NCBI GenBank assembly: GCA_028571685.1
Contig: CM053164.1
Span: forward strand, 38,614,501 to 38,678,500
Reading direction: 5' to 3'
Origin: Heterohyrax brucei
Taxonomy: Eukaryota > Chordata > Mammalia > Hyracoidea > Procaviidae
DNA: 64,000 nt
Shown: positions 1 through 9,635 of the stretch, piece by piece
Position numbering within the stretch: position 1 is the first letter of the stretch
Layout: every line of letters starts with the position of its first letter
Translations under genes and position numbers: made by a program
The notes under the pieces: generated by a model
What the model was told of the DNA's origin: nothing
What the model saw: only the letters and a program-made list of their open reading frames with translations
The model's database searches: none

Positions 1-628
1 ATTTTTTTTTATATCTAGAAGTCTAATTTGGTCTTTTTTTTTTTATCAGACCATTCTCTTTTTAAATATAAGTATTTCTAACTCTACTTAACTTTGAAAA
101 ACACACAACAGTGAAATCTGTGACAGCTGGAACTTGACAGGTCTGCCTCATTTTTCCGAGTTTTGCATGTTTTCCGTATTTGACAGGGAGCAGTCTTACC
201 ACTTTCCTATCATTCTATCATTTTAGTGGAAAATATCTGGGTGTTCCTTCTCTGATAGCTTTCCACCTTATATGGGGTGCTGGCTTTAGCACATTTTAAC
301 TGAAATTTTTCAAGTTCTTGGCATGCTAGTTCTGCTATTTGCTATGTTTTCTGATTTTCTTTCACAGTCAATTGTTTCGTTATAGGGTCTGCAATTTTTG
401 ACACTGAGCTCCCCTTCTGCGAGGGCTGTTTTCTCCATGGGAATCCCAGAAGACTTGGGTTACAGAAGCAGCACAGCCTCCAGATGCTGCTCCTGTCCTT
501 AGCAGCAACACTAACCCGTCCTTCTTCTGGGCCTAGGCTTTCTTCTAGAAACTGATCCCATCAACATTCCATGGGGATCCTGCACAGTCTGTGGCTATCA
601 AGGGCTTCCTCTTTATTTTATTCCCTCT
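1..628. other. intronic sequence, nothing assigned
   Basis: T-rich stretch, then ordinary unique-looking sequence. I see no repeat, exon or long ORF that I can support. By the position of the DTNB exons it should be part of the large intron 3' of the ZZ exon. Confidence 0.5.
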
Positions 629-639
629 AGTGTGTTGGT

Positions 640-799
640 GGAGCCCTGGAGGTGCTGTAGTAAAGAGCTCAGCTGCTAATCAAAAGGTTGGCAGGTGAAT
701 CTACCAGTCGCTCCTTCGAAACCCTCTGGGGCAGTCCTACTCTGACCTACAGGGCCTGTGTGTGAAGGAACTGACAGCAAGGGTTTGGTTTTTGTCTTT
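640..799 (+). repeat. afrotherian tRNA-like SINE, copy 1 of a same-site pair
   Basis: Has the SINE head (gagccctgg), a box-like middle (cagctgctaatcaaaaggtt), the ggggcag core and a gtttggtttttg tail. It is flanked by tagtgtgttgg at 629-639 and 800-810, an 11-bp perfect target-site duplication. Confidence 0.93.
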
Positions 800-810
800 T
801 AGTGTGTTGG

Positions 811-1027
811 TAGGAGCCCCTGGGTTGTGCAACAGGTTAAGTGCTTAACTACTAACTCAAGGGTTGGCAGTTTGAAGCCATCCAGAGGCACCTTGGAAGA
901 AAGGCCTGGTGGTCTATGTCCAAAAGGTCATGCCTTTAATATCTTAGGGAGCATACTTCTACTCAGCACACATAGGGTCAACATGACTCAGAACAGGCTC
1001 TGTGGCAGCTGGTTTGGTTTCTGGCTT
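811..1027 (+). repeat. afrotherian SINE, longer subtype, copy 2 at the same target
   Basis: Begins taggagcccctggg directly after the 3' duplication of the previous SINE and ends with a ggtttggtttctgg tail before a third, degraded tagtgtg. It contains an extra middle segment (gaaaggcctggtggtcta) that the first copy lacks, so it is another subtype. Confidence 0.9.
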
Positions 1028-1170
1028 TAGTGTGCTTCTGGTCATTTTAAGAATTCTAATGTGCCATTTCTAAGTTTCTGGGGCAGAATGAAGAGGGTGT
1101 AGCATGTTCTCACTCCACCACTTGAAATGGAATTCTCATTTCTTTCTTTCTTTTTCCTCCAATTATAATA

Positions 1171-1343
1171 AACCTAGTGGATAAGAACTATGCCTGCTAA
1201 CCAAAAGATGAGCAGTTCAAGTCCAAGTCCACCAGGTGCTCCTTGGACACTTGAGGGGCAGTTCTACACTGCTTATATGGTTGTTATGAGTTGGGATCAC
1301 CTCAGTGGCAACAGGTTTGGTTTTTTTCATTTGTTTGTTTTTT
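1171..1343 (+). repeat. afrotherian SINE
   Basis: Diverged plus-strand copy: ctgctaaccaaaagatgagc, gctccttgga, ggggcagttctac, gttatgagttgg and a ggtttggttttt tail are all recognisable. The 5' end is degraded. Confidence 0.88.
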
Positions 1344-1820
1344 AGATAAGTATATATCTTTTGAAAGATCTGCCATTTTTCTGAGGGATTATTTTCTAAA
1401 AAGGCTTCAGAATAATTGGTCTAGAAAGTGAAAAGTGAGAATTCATTCCCAGGCTTCAGTTTAGCCACTGTTAATAAAGCCATAATTTTGACACATTCAT
1501 GTATGAAAGAAATGTGATCCCTATGATTTTTGTTCATTTTCTAACACAAGCGTATTAGCCCTTTAACAGTTAAGAACATATGGCTAGGTAGAGTAAAACA
1601 TAATTGATTCACATATAGCTTCTCAAACATGCTTATACATTAGCAAAAACAAAAAAGCACTCTTAAGCATCTAATGAAAAGGGAAACCAGTATATTTTAA
1701 CTAGCTCAAAAACAGCTTAGGTAGAAGCCAAGTAAAGAACAGCAGTATCTTGTAGTGAGCAGCAAATAGCTACAGCATCTCTTTTAGGAAAAAGAGGATA
1801 AAAGTTTCTAAGAATTCAAC
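1344..1820. other. intronic sequence, nothing assigned
   Basis: AT-rich sequence without a repeat or exon I can name. Confidence 0.45.
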
Positions 1821-2440
1821 ATCAACAGGCTGACTCTCCTAGTTATGCCACGAGAGCCAATATAGTACTCATGGTTCCACATACAAGGACTGCCAATTAA
1901 GTTTGCAAACTCATTCTACGGAAAGTGCTACACACCTCAGTGCTGAATATCATTATGGTCACCTTGGAAGTACTCCCCTTGGAAAGCTGTGCACCAACAC
2001 CAGTACCTAGTCCATCCTTCATAGCATTTTTGGAACTCTTTCTGGAACGGCCACTGTACACAGTGGTACACTGGCAAGTTCATGAACTTAATTGTATAGT
2101 TGTCTGTGAAGGAGATTTTAGCCAGTAAACAAATAACTGCATTGGAACATCCTCCCTACTCACCTGACCTGGCTCCCAATGACTTTTCTCTTTACCCAAA
2201 GAAAAAGGAAATATTGAAAGGAAGACATTTTGATGATATTCAGGACATCAAAGGTAATATGATGACAGTTCTGGTGGCCATTCTAGAAAAAGAGTTCCAA
2301 AACTGCTCTGAAGGGTGGACTAGGCAGTGGCATTGTTGCATAGCTTCCCAAAGGGGGTACTTCGAAGGTGACCACAGTGATATTCTGCAATGAGGTATGG
2401 AGCACTTAGAACAATTTGTAGATTTAATAGTCAGACCGCC
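1820..2440 (+). mobile_element. mariner fragment (plus), 3' part, interrupted by a second mariner
   Basis: 2098-2440 encodes the C-terminal part of a mariner transposase (PYSPDLAPNDF, then GRHFDDI and GWTRQWHCCIASQ) and ends in a degraded terminal inverted repeat near 2440. Upstream sequence around 1820-1882 (for example actcatggttccac) resembles the same element just before the second catalytic Asp, so the host copy probably extends on both sides of the insertion at 1884-2097. The third catalytic Asp (APND) is retained, but the rest is degenerate. Confidence 0.75.
1884..2097 (-). mobile_element. internally deleted mariner (MITE-like) nested in another mariner
   Basis: Read on the minus strand it begins with the mariner 5' end (tggcaagttcatgaactt at 2071-2088 on plus) and ends with the 3' end (aattaagtttgcaaactc at 1895-1912), with most of the transposase gene missing. 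It lies after a TA in the host mariner. Its 3' part (1884-2056) is the reverse complement of 2268-2440, so the two form a hairpin-capable inverted repeat. Confidence 0.72.
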
Positions 2441-2814
2441 AAAGTATGAAAAATTGCTACATTAAATGCTAGTCGTTTAAAATTGACAAAGTTGTGCATC
2501 CTTACAGGCAAAAACAAAGTTGCAGGCAACCTTGCTCCTAAATGAGTTGCACCAGTCTGTGCTGAGTGGGAAGCACTCTAGGGCTGTGGCTTTTGCCCTT
2601 CACAATGTGCACAATAGGGGAAATTACTGCACTGTGTATTGGGTTGCCCTGCAAAACATTAGTCTTGAGATCATGGACAGAATTTCCTCTTTCTATAGCT
2701 TTAACTGGCAGTTTATCTTCTCACAGTCTTCAAACAATTTTTTCTTAAAGATATGTTACTCTAAAGACAGTGAAAATTATGTAATACTCATAAACGAGGC
2801 TGTGAATTAACAGG
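2441..2814. other. intronic sequence, nothing assigned
   Basis: Two short overlapping ORFs (up to 96 codons) occur here without recognisable motif. I see no repeat I can name. Confidence 0.4.
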
Positions 2815-3420
2815 AATATTCATACACTATTGGTTGGAGGATAAAATAGTAGAATCACCTTTGAGGCCATTTCATGCTCTGTAGGAAAAAGAAGGAGCAC
2901 ATTGGCTTTTGACCCCGATGACTACCATCCTAAATACACACCCTAGAAAAACTTTCCACATTGCAGAAGGAGATGTGTGTCAGAAAACTCACAATGAGCT
3001 TTGCTCAAAAAAGTGAAAAATTATAAACCCGCTGAATGTCAAGCAAGGGAGAATAAATAATAAAGTGTGGTGTACTCACGGAACTGACTTCCATTTGGCA
3101 GTGAAAATAACCATATCACCATGAAGATAGTTTTTTAAAACAATGTTAAGTGAAAAAAAGAAGCTTCAAGGAATAGGTGCAATACGATGCTATTCTGATG
3201 ACGTTTAAGAATATGAGAAACAATTTTATTGACTGCTTCTGGGCACATGCACATGTGTAATAGAAATATAAAAATACAAATCAAAGTATTAAACACCAAA
3301 TTTAAAAAAGTAGCTCTCTCTGGGGACAGAGGAGAATAGAATGAGAGGACATATAAGAGCTTCAAATTGTTTTCTGTAATGCTTCTATTTAATACAAAAA
3401 AAAGAGCTGAAGCAAATCTA
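2815..3420 (+). repeat. old L1 (L1M-type), ORF2 3' end and 3' UTR
   Basis: Diverged L1 tail pattern: cactattggttggag, then gaataaataataaagtgtggt, ggcagtgaaaat and aatgttaagtgaaaaaaag, in the order found at the end of L1 ORF2. Confidence 0.6.
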
Positions 3421-3689
3421 ACAATATGTCAAAACTCAAACTTTTTCTCTATGCTTGCAATGTCATAATAAGAAACTACAGACTACTCGCTAGTCCTAAA
3501 AATGAAACATTCTAGAGGAAGACAAATTAAATGAATACTTAATAAAGAGTAGATACATCAATGAAAAAACCTCAAAATAGTGATGTAATACATTAAAAGT
3601 GTAACCTGATACATAAGATTTTCTTTTTTTCCATACTATGCCAGGTAGCTTTCCATGTACAAAGTAAGAAAACTGGCAAACATATGTAA

Positions 3690-4150
3690 AATAAATATAT
3701 TCCTAAATAAATGGTTGTACTACACATCCCCACACAGTTACACAACTTGATTTTCTCATTCAATAAGATACAGATGAGCTTTTTCCGTATCTGTATATAC
3801 GTATCTAGTTTATTCATTTTGATTGCTGCACAGAATTCTGTAGTACATATCCCAAAATAAATTTAACCATTTTGCTACTGACAGATTTCTTTGGCCACCT
3901 TCATTTTTAATTTACTTTTGTCTATCAAAAATAATTCGGATAGCCTCATACAAAAATCCTGATAGAGCATACAAATGTCTTTATAAGAGAATTCCAACAT
4001 GGAGAATGGTCAAAAGTTATGCAAATCTCAAATTCTGTCTTTCAAATGTTATGTCCACTCACATTCTAATCAAGCATCTACAAGAGTTCCTCTCCACATC
4101 CTTGCTGTTCTTGAAAGGCCAGTGGGCATAAATCAGACATTTTTATGATC
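3690..4150 (-). repeat. old L1 3'-end fragment
   Basis: Contains the minus-strand pattern of an old L1 3' region: cacagaattctgtagtaca, aatttaaccattttgctact, cctctccacatccttgctg. Strongly diverged. The flanks 3421-3689 and 4151-4496 hold nothing I can name. Confidence 0.5.
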
Positions 4151-4496
4151 TAAATTAGTTTTAAAATTGGAACAAGTGGAACATGCCAACTTTCTTAAAG
4201 TTATGTAATAAATATTGAACGAGTACACCAGGTAATTGGGGAATAAAGGCTAACAATACGCTAAGGAATTATGATCTAAAGGAATTTATACACAAGTGAA
4301 TAGATTACAATAGTGTAACAAGTGCTTTAAAAGGAATTTAGTGTGCTAGAGCAGAGAACGAAGAGATACATAAATGAGGAAAAAGAAGCAATAGCTAATT
4401 AAAAAATATACAGAAGTTGGCAAGAAAAAGCTGGAAGGGTGGGGATAAGGGGAGAGAACACATTCAAAGACATAAAGATAATAAAACGTAGTCTAT

Positions 4497-4640
4497 AAAA
4501 CCAAACAAACCAAACCCATTGATGTCAAGTTGATTCTGGCTCACAGTGAACCTACAGAACAGAGTAGAACCGCCCCACAGAGTTTCCCAAGAGCACCTGG
4601 TGGTTTCAAATTGCTCACTTCTTGGTTAGTAGCTGAGTTC
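4497..4640 (-). repeat. afrotherian SINE
   Basis: Reverse complement of the SINE: aaaccaaacaaaccaaaccc tail complement, then cagagtagaaccgcccca, gagcacctggtggttt and tggttagtagctgag. The 5' end of the SINE is missing. Confidence 0.9.
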
Positions 4641-7136
4641 TAACAGTGTGTCAGACAACGCAAATAGTTTACTAGAAAGGGAGGATGGAGTAAGAGAGCA
4701 TGAGGGTTGGAAAATAAAGTGGAGTCCCATGTGCTTTGTTTTGTATCCCACCTCTTTCCAGGGCCTGGAATAGAGTGAACACCAAAAATGTTTACTGAAT
4801 AAATAGAAGGGTAGAGAGTCCACTGTGTGACTACACTTGGGCACAGAATCTCCATAGCCTGCCACAAATACTGCTGCAGGTTAGACAAACAGGCCAGCAG
4901 TCAAGGCACGTAACAGAGATACATCAACGTCAGAACAGACTGTCATCATTGTTATTAACACCGCACTCAAACAGGGTTTCCAAGCTTGCCTAAAGACAAA
5001 AATGGTAATAGTAATTCTGGGGCATTTGTTTAAAACAAAACAAAACAAAGCATATTCCTTGGCTCCAACCCAGAAACACGACATTAAAATTCCCAGAGGT
5101 AGAGGCCCGGTACTGCGTATATTTAATAAGCAATCCTTCCTTTTTTTTTTTCAGGAAATTTTACAATACCCTGCTCCACAGGTTCTTGCCGACACAAAAA
5201 CATAAAATAAAAACAATAAAAATAACAGGTATAACTATCGAAAAGCAATCAAACTATTGCTTTCTATTTGTGATACATTTATGTACTTCGAAGTCCAAGA
5301 AAATTGACTGAAAAACTATTAAGACCTGTACTCACTGAATATCCAATGAGACCTCACGACAGAAATACCCACAAGACTACTGATATAGATGAGTCTTGAC
5401 CTAGATAAGAAACCAAGGCCGAAATTAAGAACCACGGAAATTTATCAACATGCAGGGTGGTGGTGGGAACGCATCTAAAACCTAGACGTGTATGAAAACT
5501 TCAGAAGCAGGGCATTGCAAGAGAAGAAAAGGCTCAAGAGAGAACTCAGCAAAACACAGTATCTGGCTAATGAGTAAGTAATACAAAAACATTGCATACT
5601 TGGACATTCTGTAGTCGTTAAAAGAAGATAAAATGTAATGAACACACGCATGACGTTTATTTAGAGAAACAGTTTTACCCTAAATCTGTATGTACAGGTC
5701 TCAGAAAGCACTAGATACATGGACGAGAATCACGGATACATATGAGTTAATACAGAAACAGACAAACCATTCACATTACTGGGTCACAGAGAAAACCCTC
5801 TGATCTTCCCTGCACGTGGCAGTAGGATATACATTCTCCAGTTCAGCTCTGGTGGCCACCTGTATGAAAACAGATCTAAGCTGGGCAAAGTCTGTGGCTA
5901 AGTGATGACTGTTGGAGGAAACGGCTCATTTGATGAACTGCTTGGTTTGGGTTAAGTCACACACTTCTCTGCAATGGAAAACCTTTCTGCCATCTCTTTG
6001 CTCTAAAAGATGCAAAGTATTTGCTCTCAGAAAAATCAAGCTACAGTTAAAAAATAGTTTATTATTTCATAAATACATGCTAATATTTTCTTTGATGAGC
6101 ATCCATCTATTTTAACAGCTGGGTTCATTTCAAATGTTGTGCTTTCACGCTCAGCACTTTCGCAGCTGTAAATCGTTTTAAGAATAAATAGTGCATCCAA
6201 CTGTCACAATAGAAAGAAGCCGTTTTTAGTTCCTGAAAAGAGCAATATTTAAAATCACCCCAAGAAACCTACTGAAAACGGTGCCAGGATACCTGCAGCC
6301 TACTCCTTCTACCCCTCAGGTGGCACCATAAAGTCCATTAATTCCAGAGGGAGGCCCCTGGTCAACGAAGCAGACAGCTCTACGTCAGCTGTGGTTAGGA
6401 GAACTTCAAGCAGTCTTCCCAGGACTCCACATGACAGAAGTGAAGAGAGGAACCCAGAGGTCTGCATGCTCCTGGCAAGACTCTCTTCCAACTAACAAAG
6501 CTGCATCACCATGATCTGTCTTGGAGACCATCAGGGGCTAATTCCAGCACAATCTTTATCCAAGACTATGATTCTTTTATAAGAAATCCAAGAGTTTCAC
6601 TTGGAGTTTCCTCCCCATAAGGTTCTACACATTCCCTCTCATGATCCCATCTCCTACTGATTCCCATGTCAAAGTCCTTCTACTTGTCTTCATAGTCCAC
6701 CATCAGCAAAATCCCCTACATCCTCACCCTCCGAATGCGTTCACCTTCAGGCTCAAGGAGGAAATGTGGTGCTCCCTGAGGGCTCTGTTCCCCCTGCAGC
6801 CACTGGAAAGGCAGCTATTTCTTTCCCAATCCTGAAAACCACTGGGTTGCCAGGCAGGAGAGGAGTCCTTCTAGGACACCACTCTCACATCATTCACTCT
6901 TGGCTTTAAAATACAAGTTTTGAATCTCATGTTAGCAGGCAAAAATGATCTAAGAATAATCAGGTTACAGTTGAAGACATGTTTTACTAGTTGTCTCTCT
7001 CCCATAAAATCATCTAAACTTCTGAGTCACTCACCTTGAACATTTTAACCCACAGCTCAGACTCACTCCAACTCTACTTTTGTCATAATTCTCGTCGATT
7101 TCAACATGTACATGGATAATCTCTCCAATATACTAG
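4641..7136. other. intronic sequence, mostly unassigned
   Basis: Mostly unique-looking. About 4760-4830 (ccagggcctggaatagagtg, then tactgaataaatagaag) looks like an L2 3' end. The rest, including a somewhat GC-richer part at 6290-6840 with small ORFs on both strands, has no recognisable exon or repeat. Confidence 0.4.
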
Positions 7137-7613
7137 TGATAATGGGTTGAATGATAGCTCTTCAAAAGTAAGTCCACATACCATCTCCAGAACCTGTGAA
7201 TACTATCTTATGTGACAAAAGAGTGAACATATGAAAAGAGTAAATACGTGATTAAGTTAAAGATCTTGACAAGAGGAGCTTATCCTGGATTATCCCACTG
7301 GCCCTAACTGCAGTCACACGTGTCCCTATAAACTGACACAGAAGCAAGCCAAGTAAGCCAAGTGCCATCAATTCGTATGACCCTGGTGACAAAGATCAGA
7401 GTATGGAGCCACAAGTTAGGAATGCGAACAGCCACCACCAGAAGTTGGAAGAGGCAATGAACAGATTCTCCCTGAGAGTCTCCAGAGGGAATGTGGTCCT
7501 GCCACCACTTAATTTACACTTCTGGCTTCCAGAACTCAAGAGAACAACCACCTGGTCTTGTTTTAAGTTATCAAGTTTGTGGTAATTTGTCACAGTAGCC
7601 TTAGACAGTAATA
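7137..7613 (+). repeat. MLT1 LTR (ERVL-MaLR)
   Basis: Near-complete MLT1 pattern: gaacctgtgaatactatctt, gatcttgacaagaggagctt, cctggattatcccactggcc, ccaccagaagttggaagagg, cttctggcttccagaactca and gtttgtggtaatttgtcaca in order. It carries a short SINE-tail insertion at 7345-7386. Confidence 0.88.
7345..7386 (-). repeat. micro-insertion of the SINE 3' end
   Basis: About 42 bp that break the MLT1 consensus. Read on the minus strand it is the end of the SINE (agggtcat...gatggcacttggctt) with a cttgg-type tail. Flanks tgacacaga (7334) and tgacaaaga (7387) look like a target-site duplication with one mismatch. Confidence 0.65.
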
Positions 7614-7873
7614 GCCTGGTCTTCCCTGATCTCCTCTCCTTCAACAATGTTGCCCCCCACCCTACACTGACCAATGTTTTCAGAGTTATATCCTAGAACA
7701 CGTTATTAATTACTGTATATGATCTAAAAAAATCTCAATTTCAAGCATCCTGCGGTTATACCAATTTCTATCTTTCTAGTTCCCTCTGATTACCCTCCTT
7801 GGGACTTTTACCCCATGGACCCTACATGCTTCACACAGTCACTCATCTCCCTTATGGCCTCTTTAACTGATAA
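7614..7873. other. intronic sequence, nothing assigned
   Basis: Short unassigned spacer between two LTRs. Confidence 0.4.
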
Positions 7874-7878
7874 TGGAC

Positions 7879-8394
7879 CGTTACGGATTTAACTGTATTC
7901 CCCCCAAATGCGTGTCAACTTGGTTAGGCCATGACTCTCAGTATTGTGTGGCTGTTCTCCCTTTTGTGATCGGATATGATTAACCTACGTGTTGTAAATC
8001 CTAACCTCCGTGATGTTAATGAGGCAGGATCAGAAGCAGTTATGTTATTATGAGGCAGGATACAATCTAAAGGGATAGTGTGTATCTTGAGTCAACCTCT
8101 TTTGAGATACAAAAGAGAAAAATGAGCAGAGAGGGATCTCATTATCACCAACCAAAAAGAACCAGGAGTGAAGTGCATCCTTTGGACTTAAAGTCACTGT
8201 GCTGAGAAGCTCCTAGACCATGGGAAGCTTGACAACAAGACCTTCCGCCTGTGCTGACAGAGAGAAAGCCTTCCCATGGAGTTGGTACCCTGAAGTGAAA
8301 CTGTGAGAGAATAAACATTCACATAATACATTTGTTTGTTAAAGCCAATCCACTTGTGATACTTCTATTACAGCAGCACTAGATAACTAAGGCA
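7879..8394 (+). repeat. solo LTR, ERVL/MaLR-like family with the 19.3, 41.2 and 58.9 kb copies
   Basis: Starts cgttacggatttaactg (an old TGTTATGG) and ends ataactaaggca. The sequence has a polyadenylation-like gagagaataaac near the 3' end and cagcagcactagataact at the end, as in the other copies. Flanked by tggac (7874) and tggaa (8395), fitting a 5-bp duplication. Confidence 0.78.
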
Positions 8395-8659
8395 TGGAAG
8401 CAGGGTCCACGATCCATTATTATACTCAATTCTCTGTATATTCAGCAACTCCTCTTGCCAACTCTGATCCCTCTCCCATACACTCTTTCAAAAACCAGCA
8501 GCACCCACTCTGTGCCTACACCCTCACAACAGTCGTCACAAGAGTAAAAACCCAACAATGCTAACTGGTCAGACTTTAATTCATAACCACCAATCTCAAG
8601 TTAGTCATTCCAATCTCAGCTTAAATGTCACTTTAAAAAAAACCTTCTGTGATCATCTT
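8395..8659. other. intronic sequence with a weak L2-like end
   Basis: 8605-8659 (atctcagcttaaatgtcact, then aaccttctgtgatc) resembles the L2 3' end. The rest is unassigned. Confidence 0.35.
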
Positions 8660-8884
8660 TTATTTTTAACAGCTTCAGAGATGTAATTCACATGCCATAA
8701 AATTCACCCTTTTAAAACATAAGCTTCACTATATTATACAGGTGTCAACCATTACTACAATCTAGTTTTAGAACATTTTCAATCCATTGCGTGAAAATTC
8801 TGTATCTGCTAAGAGTCAATTCCCATTTCTTCCTCTTCCCAGTCCATGGCAACCACCAATCACGTCTTTCTCTGTAAATTTACC
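8660..8884 (-). repeat. old L1 (L1M-type) 3' UTR, left half of an interrupted copy
   Basis: Minus-strand L1M pattern: gatgtaattcacatgccat, ctagttttagaacattttca, ccatggcaaccaccaatcac, ending tctgtaaatttacc. The sequence resumes at 18604 with attttagacatttcatataa, the next bases of the same consensus. Confidence 0.85.
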
Positions 8885-8929
8885 TGTCTTAGGCTGGATT
8901 CTCTACAGAAGCAAAATCAGTGAAGTGTG

Positions 8930-8973
<44 letters not shown>

Positions 8974-9454
8974 ATTTATCAAAAGGAATGAGGCTGCAGA
9001 GGCTGGCGAGTCCCAAGTGTGTGGCTCAAGCTGAGGTCTGAAGGCTTCTCATGACTGATACAGCTGCAGGGTATGACAAAACCAAGATCAACAGGTCAGA
9101 CAGTAGGCTGCTGACTCATGGTCTGCAGAGGCAAAACCGTCAGGTAAAACACCAGAAGGCTGGCTCAAGTCCCAAGAAACAAAGGTCAAATGAAGACAAG
9201 ACGGATACAGGATCCAGTGAGAGAACTTTGAAACAATGTCCATATCTATACTGGATAGAGGCCACATAGCACCCCAAGGTAACACTCCTTACAAGTGATC
9301 GGCTGATCACATCAGATCACATCACAGAGGATGATTACATTATTAACAAACTGACAAACTCCATCATTTCATAACTACCAAATTGCATCACTACACAAAT
9401 GCCAAACTACTAAGAATAACAGCCCCAGCCAAGCTGACACAAACTTAATCATCA
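8885..9454 (-). repeat. ERVL-type LTR, left (3') LTR of the minus-strand provirus
   Basis: On the minus strand it starts tgatgattaagtttgtgtca and ends near tgtcttagg (plus). It includes a (CA)n array at 8932-8969. It is the same subfamily as 18079-18598 (shared tggtagttatg, gatcagcc-type and ccacatagcacc-type blocks), so the two fit as the pair of LTRs of one provirus. Confidence 0.8.
8932..8969 (+). repeat. (AC)n microsatellite, 19 units
   Basis: Uninterrupted AC dinucleotides inside the LTR. The partner LTR has a (TG)n-rich stretch at 18121-18144 at the same place. Confidence 0.98.
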
Positions 9455-9635
9455 TAGTTTAGCCTAAGTAAACTTGGCACCTGTATACATTGCCTTAGAC
9501 CATAATCTCTAAATTAAGACAAAGTCATAATTGTACCTAATGATACAACTAACATGCATATAACCAAAAATGCAATTGGCCCCATTTACACCTTCTATTT
9601 TATAAGTGAAGAAAACAAAATTATTTGATGCACAC
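9455..9635 (-). other. provirus remnant next to the left LTR, not assigned
   Basis: About 180 AT-rich bases between the LTR and the RTE insertion. It should be proviral interior by position, but I cannot match it to a retroviral gene. Confidence 0.4.

Noticed and set aside
640-1343. tRNA genes from the tRNA-like SINE heads
   Set aside because: No full cloverleaf and no intact box A/B pair; the SINE structure explains the similarity.
8932-8969. CRISPR-like or regulatory array
   Set aside because: Simple dinucleotide repeat; CRISPR does not occur in animal nuclear genomes.
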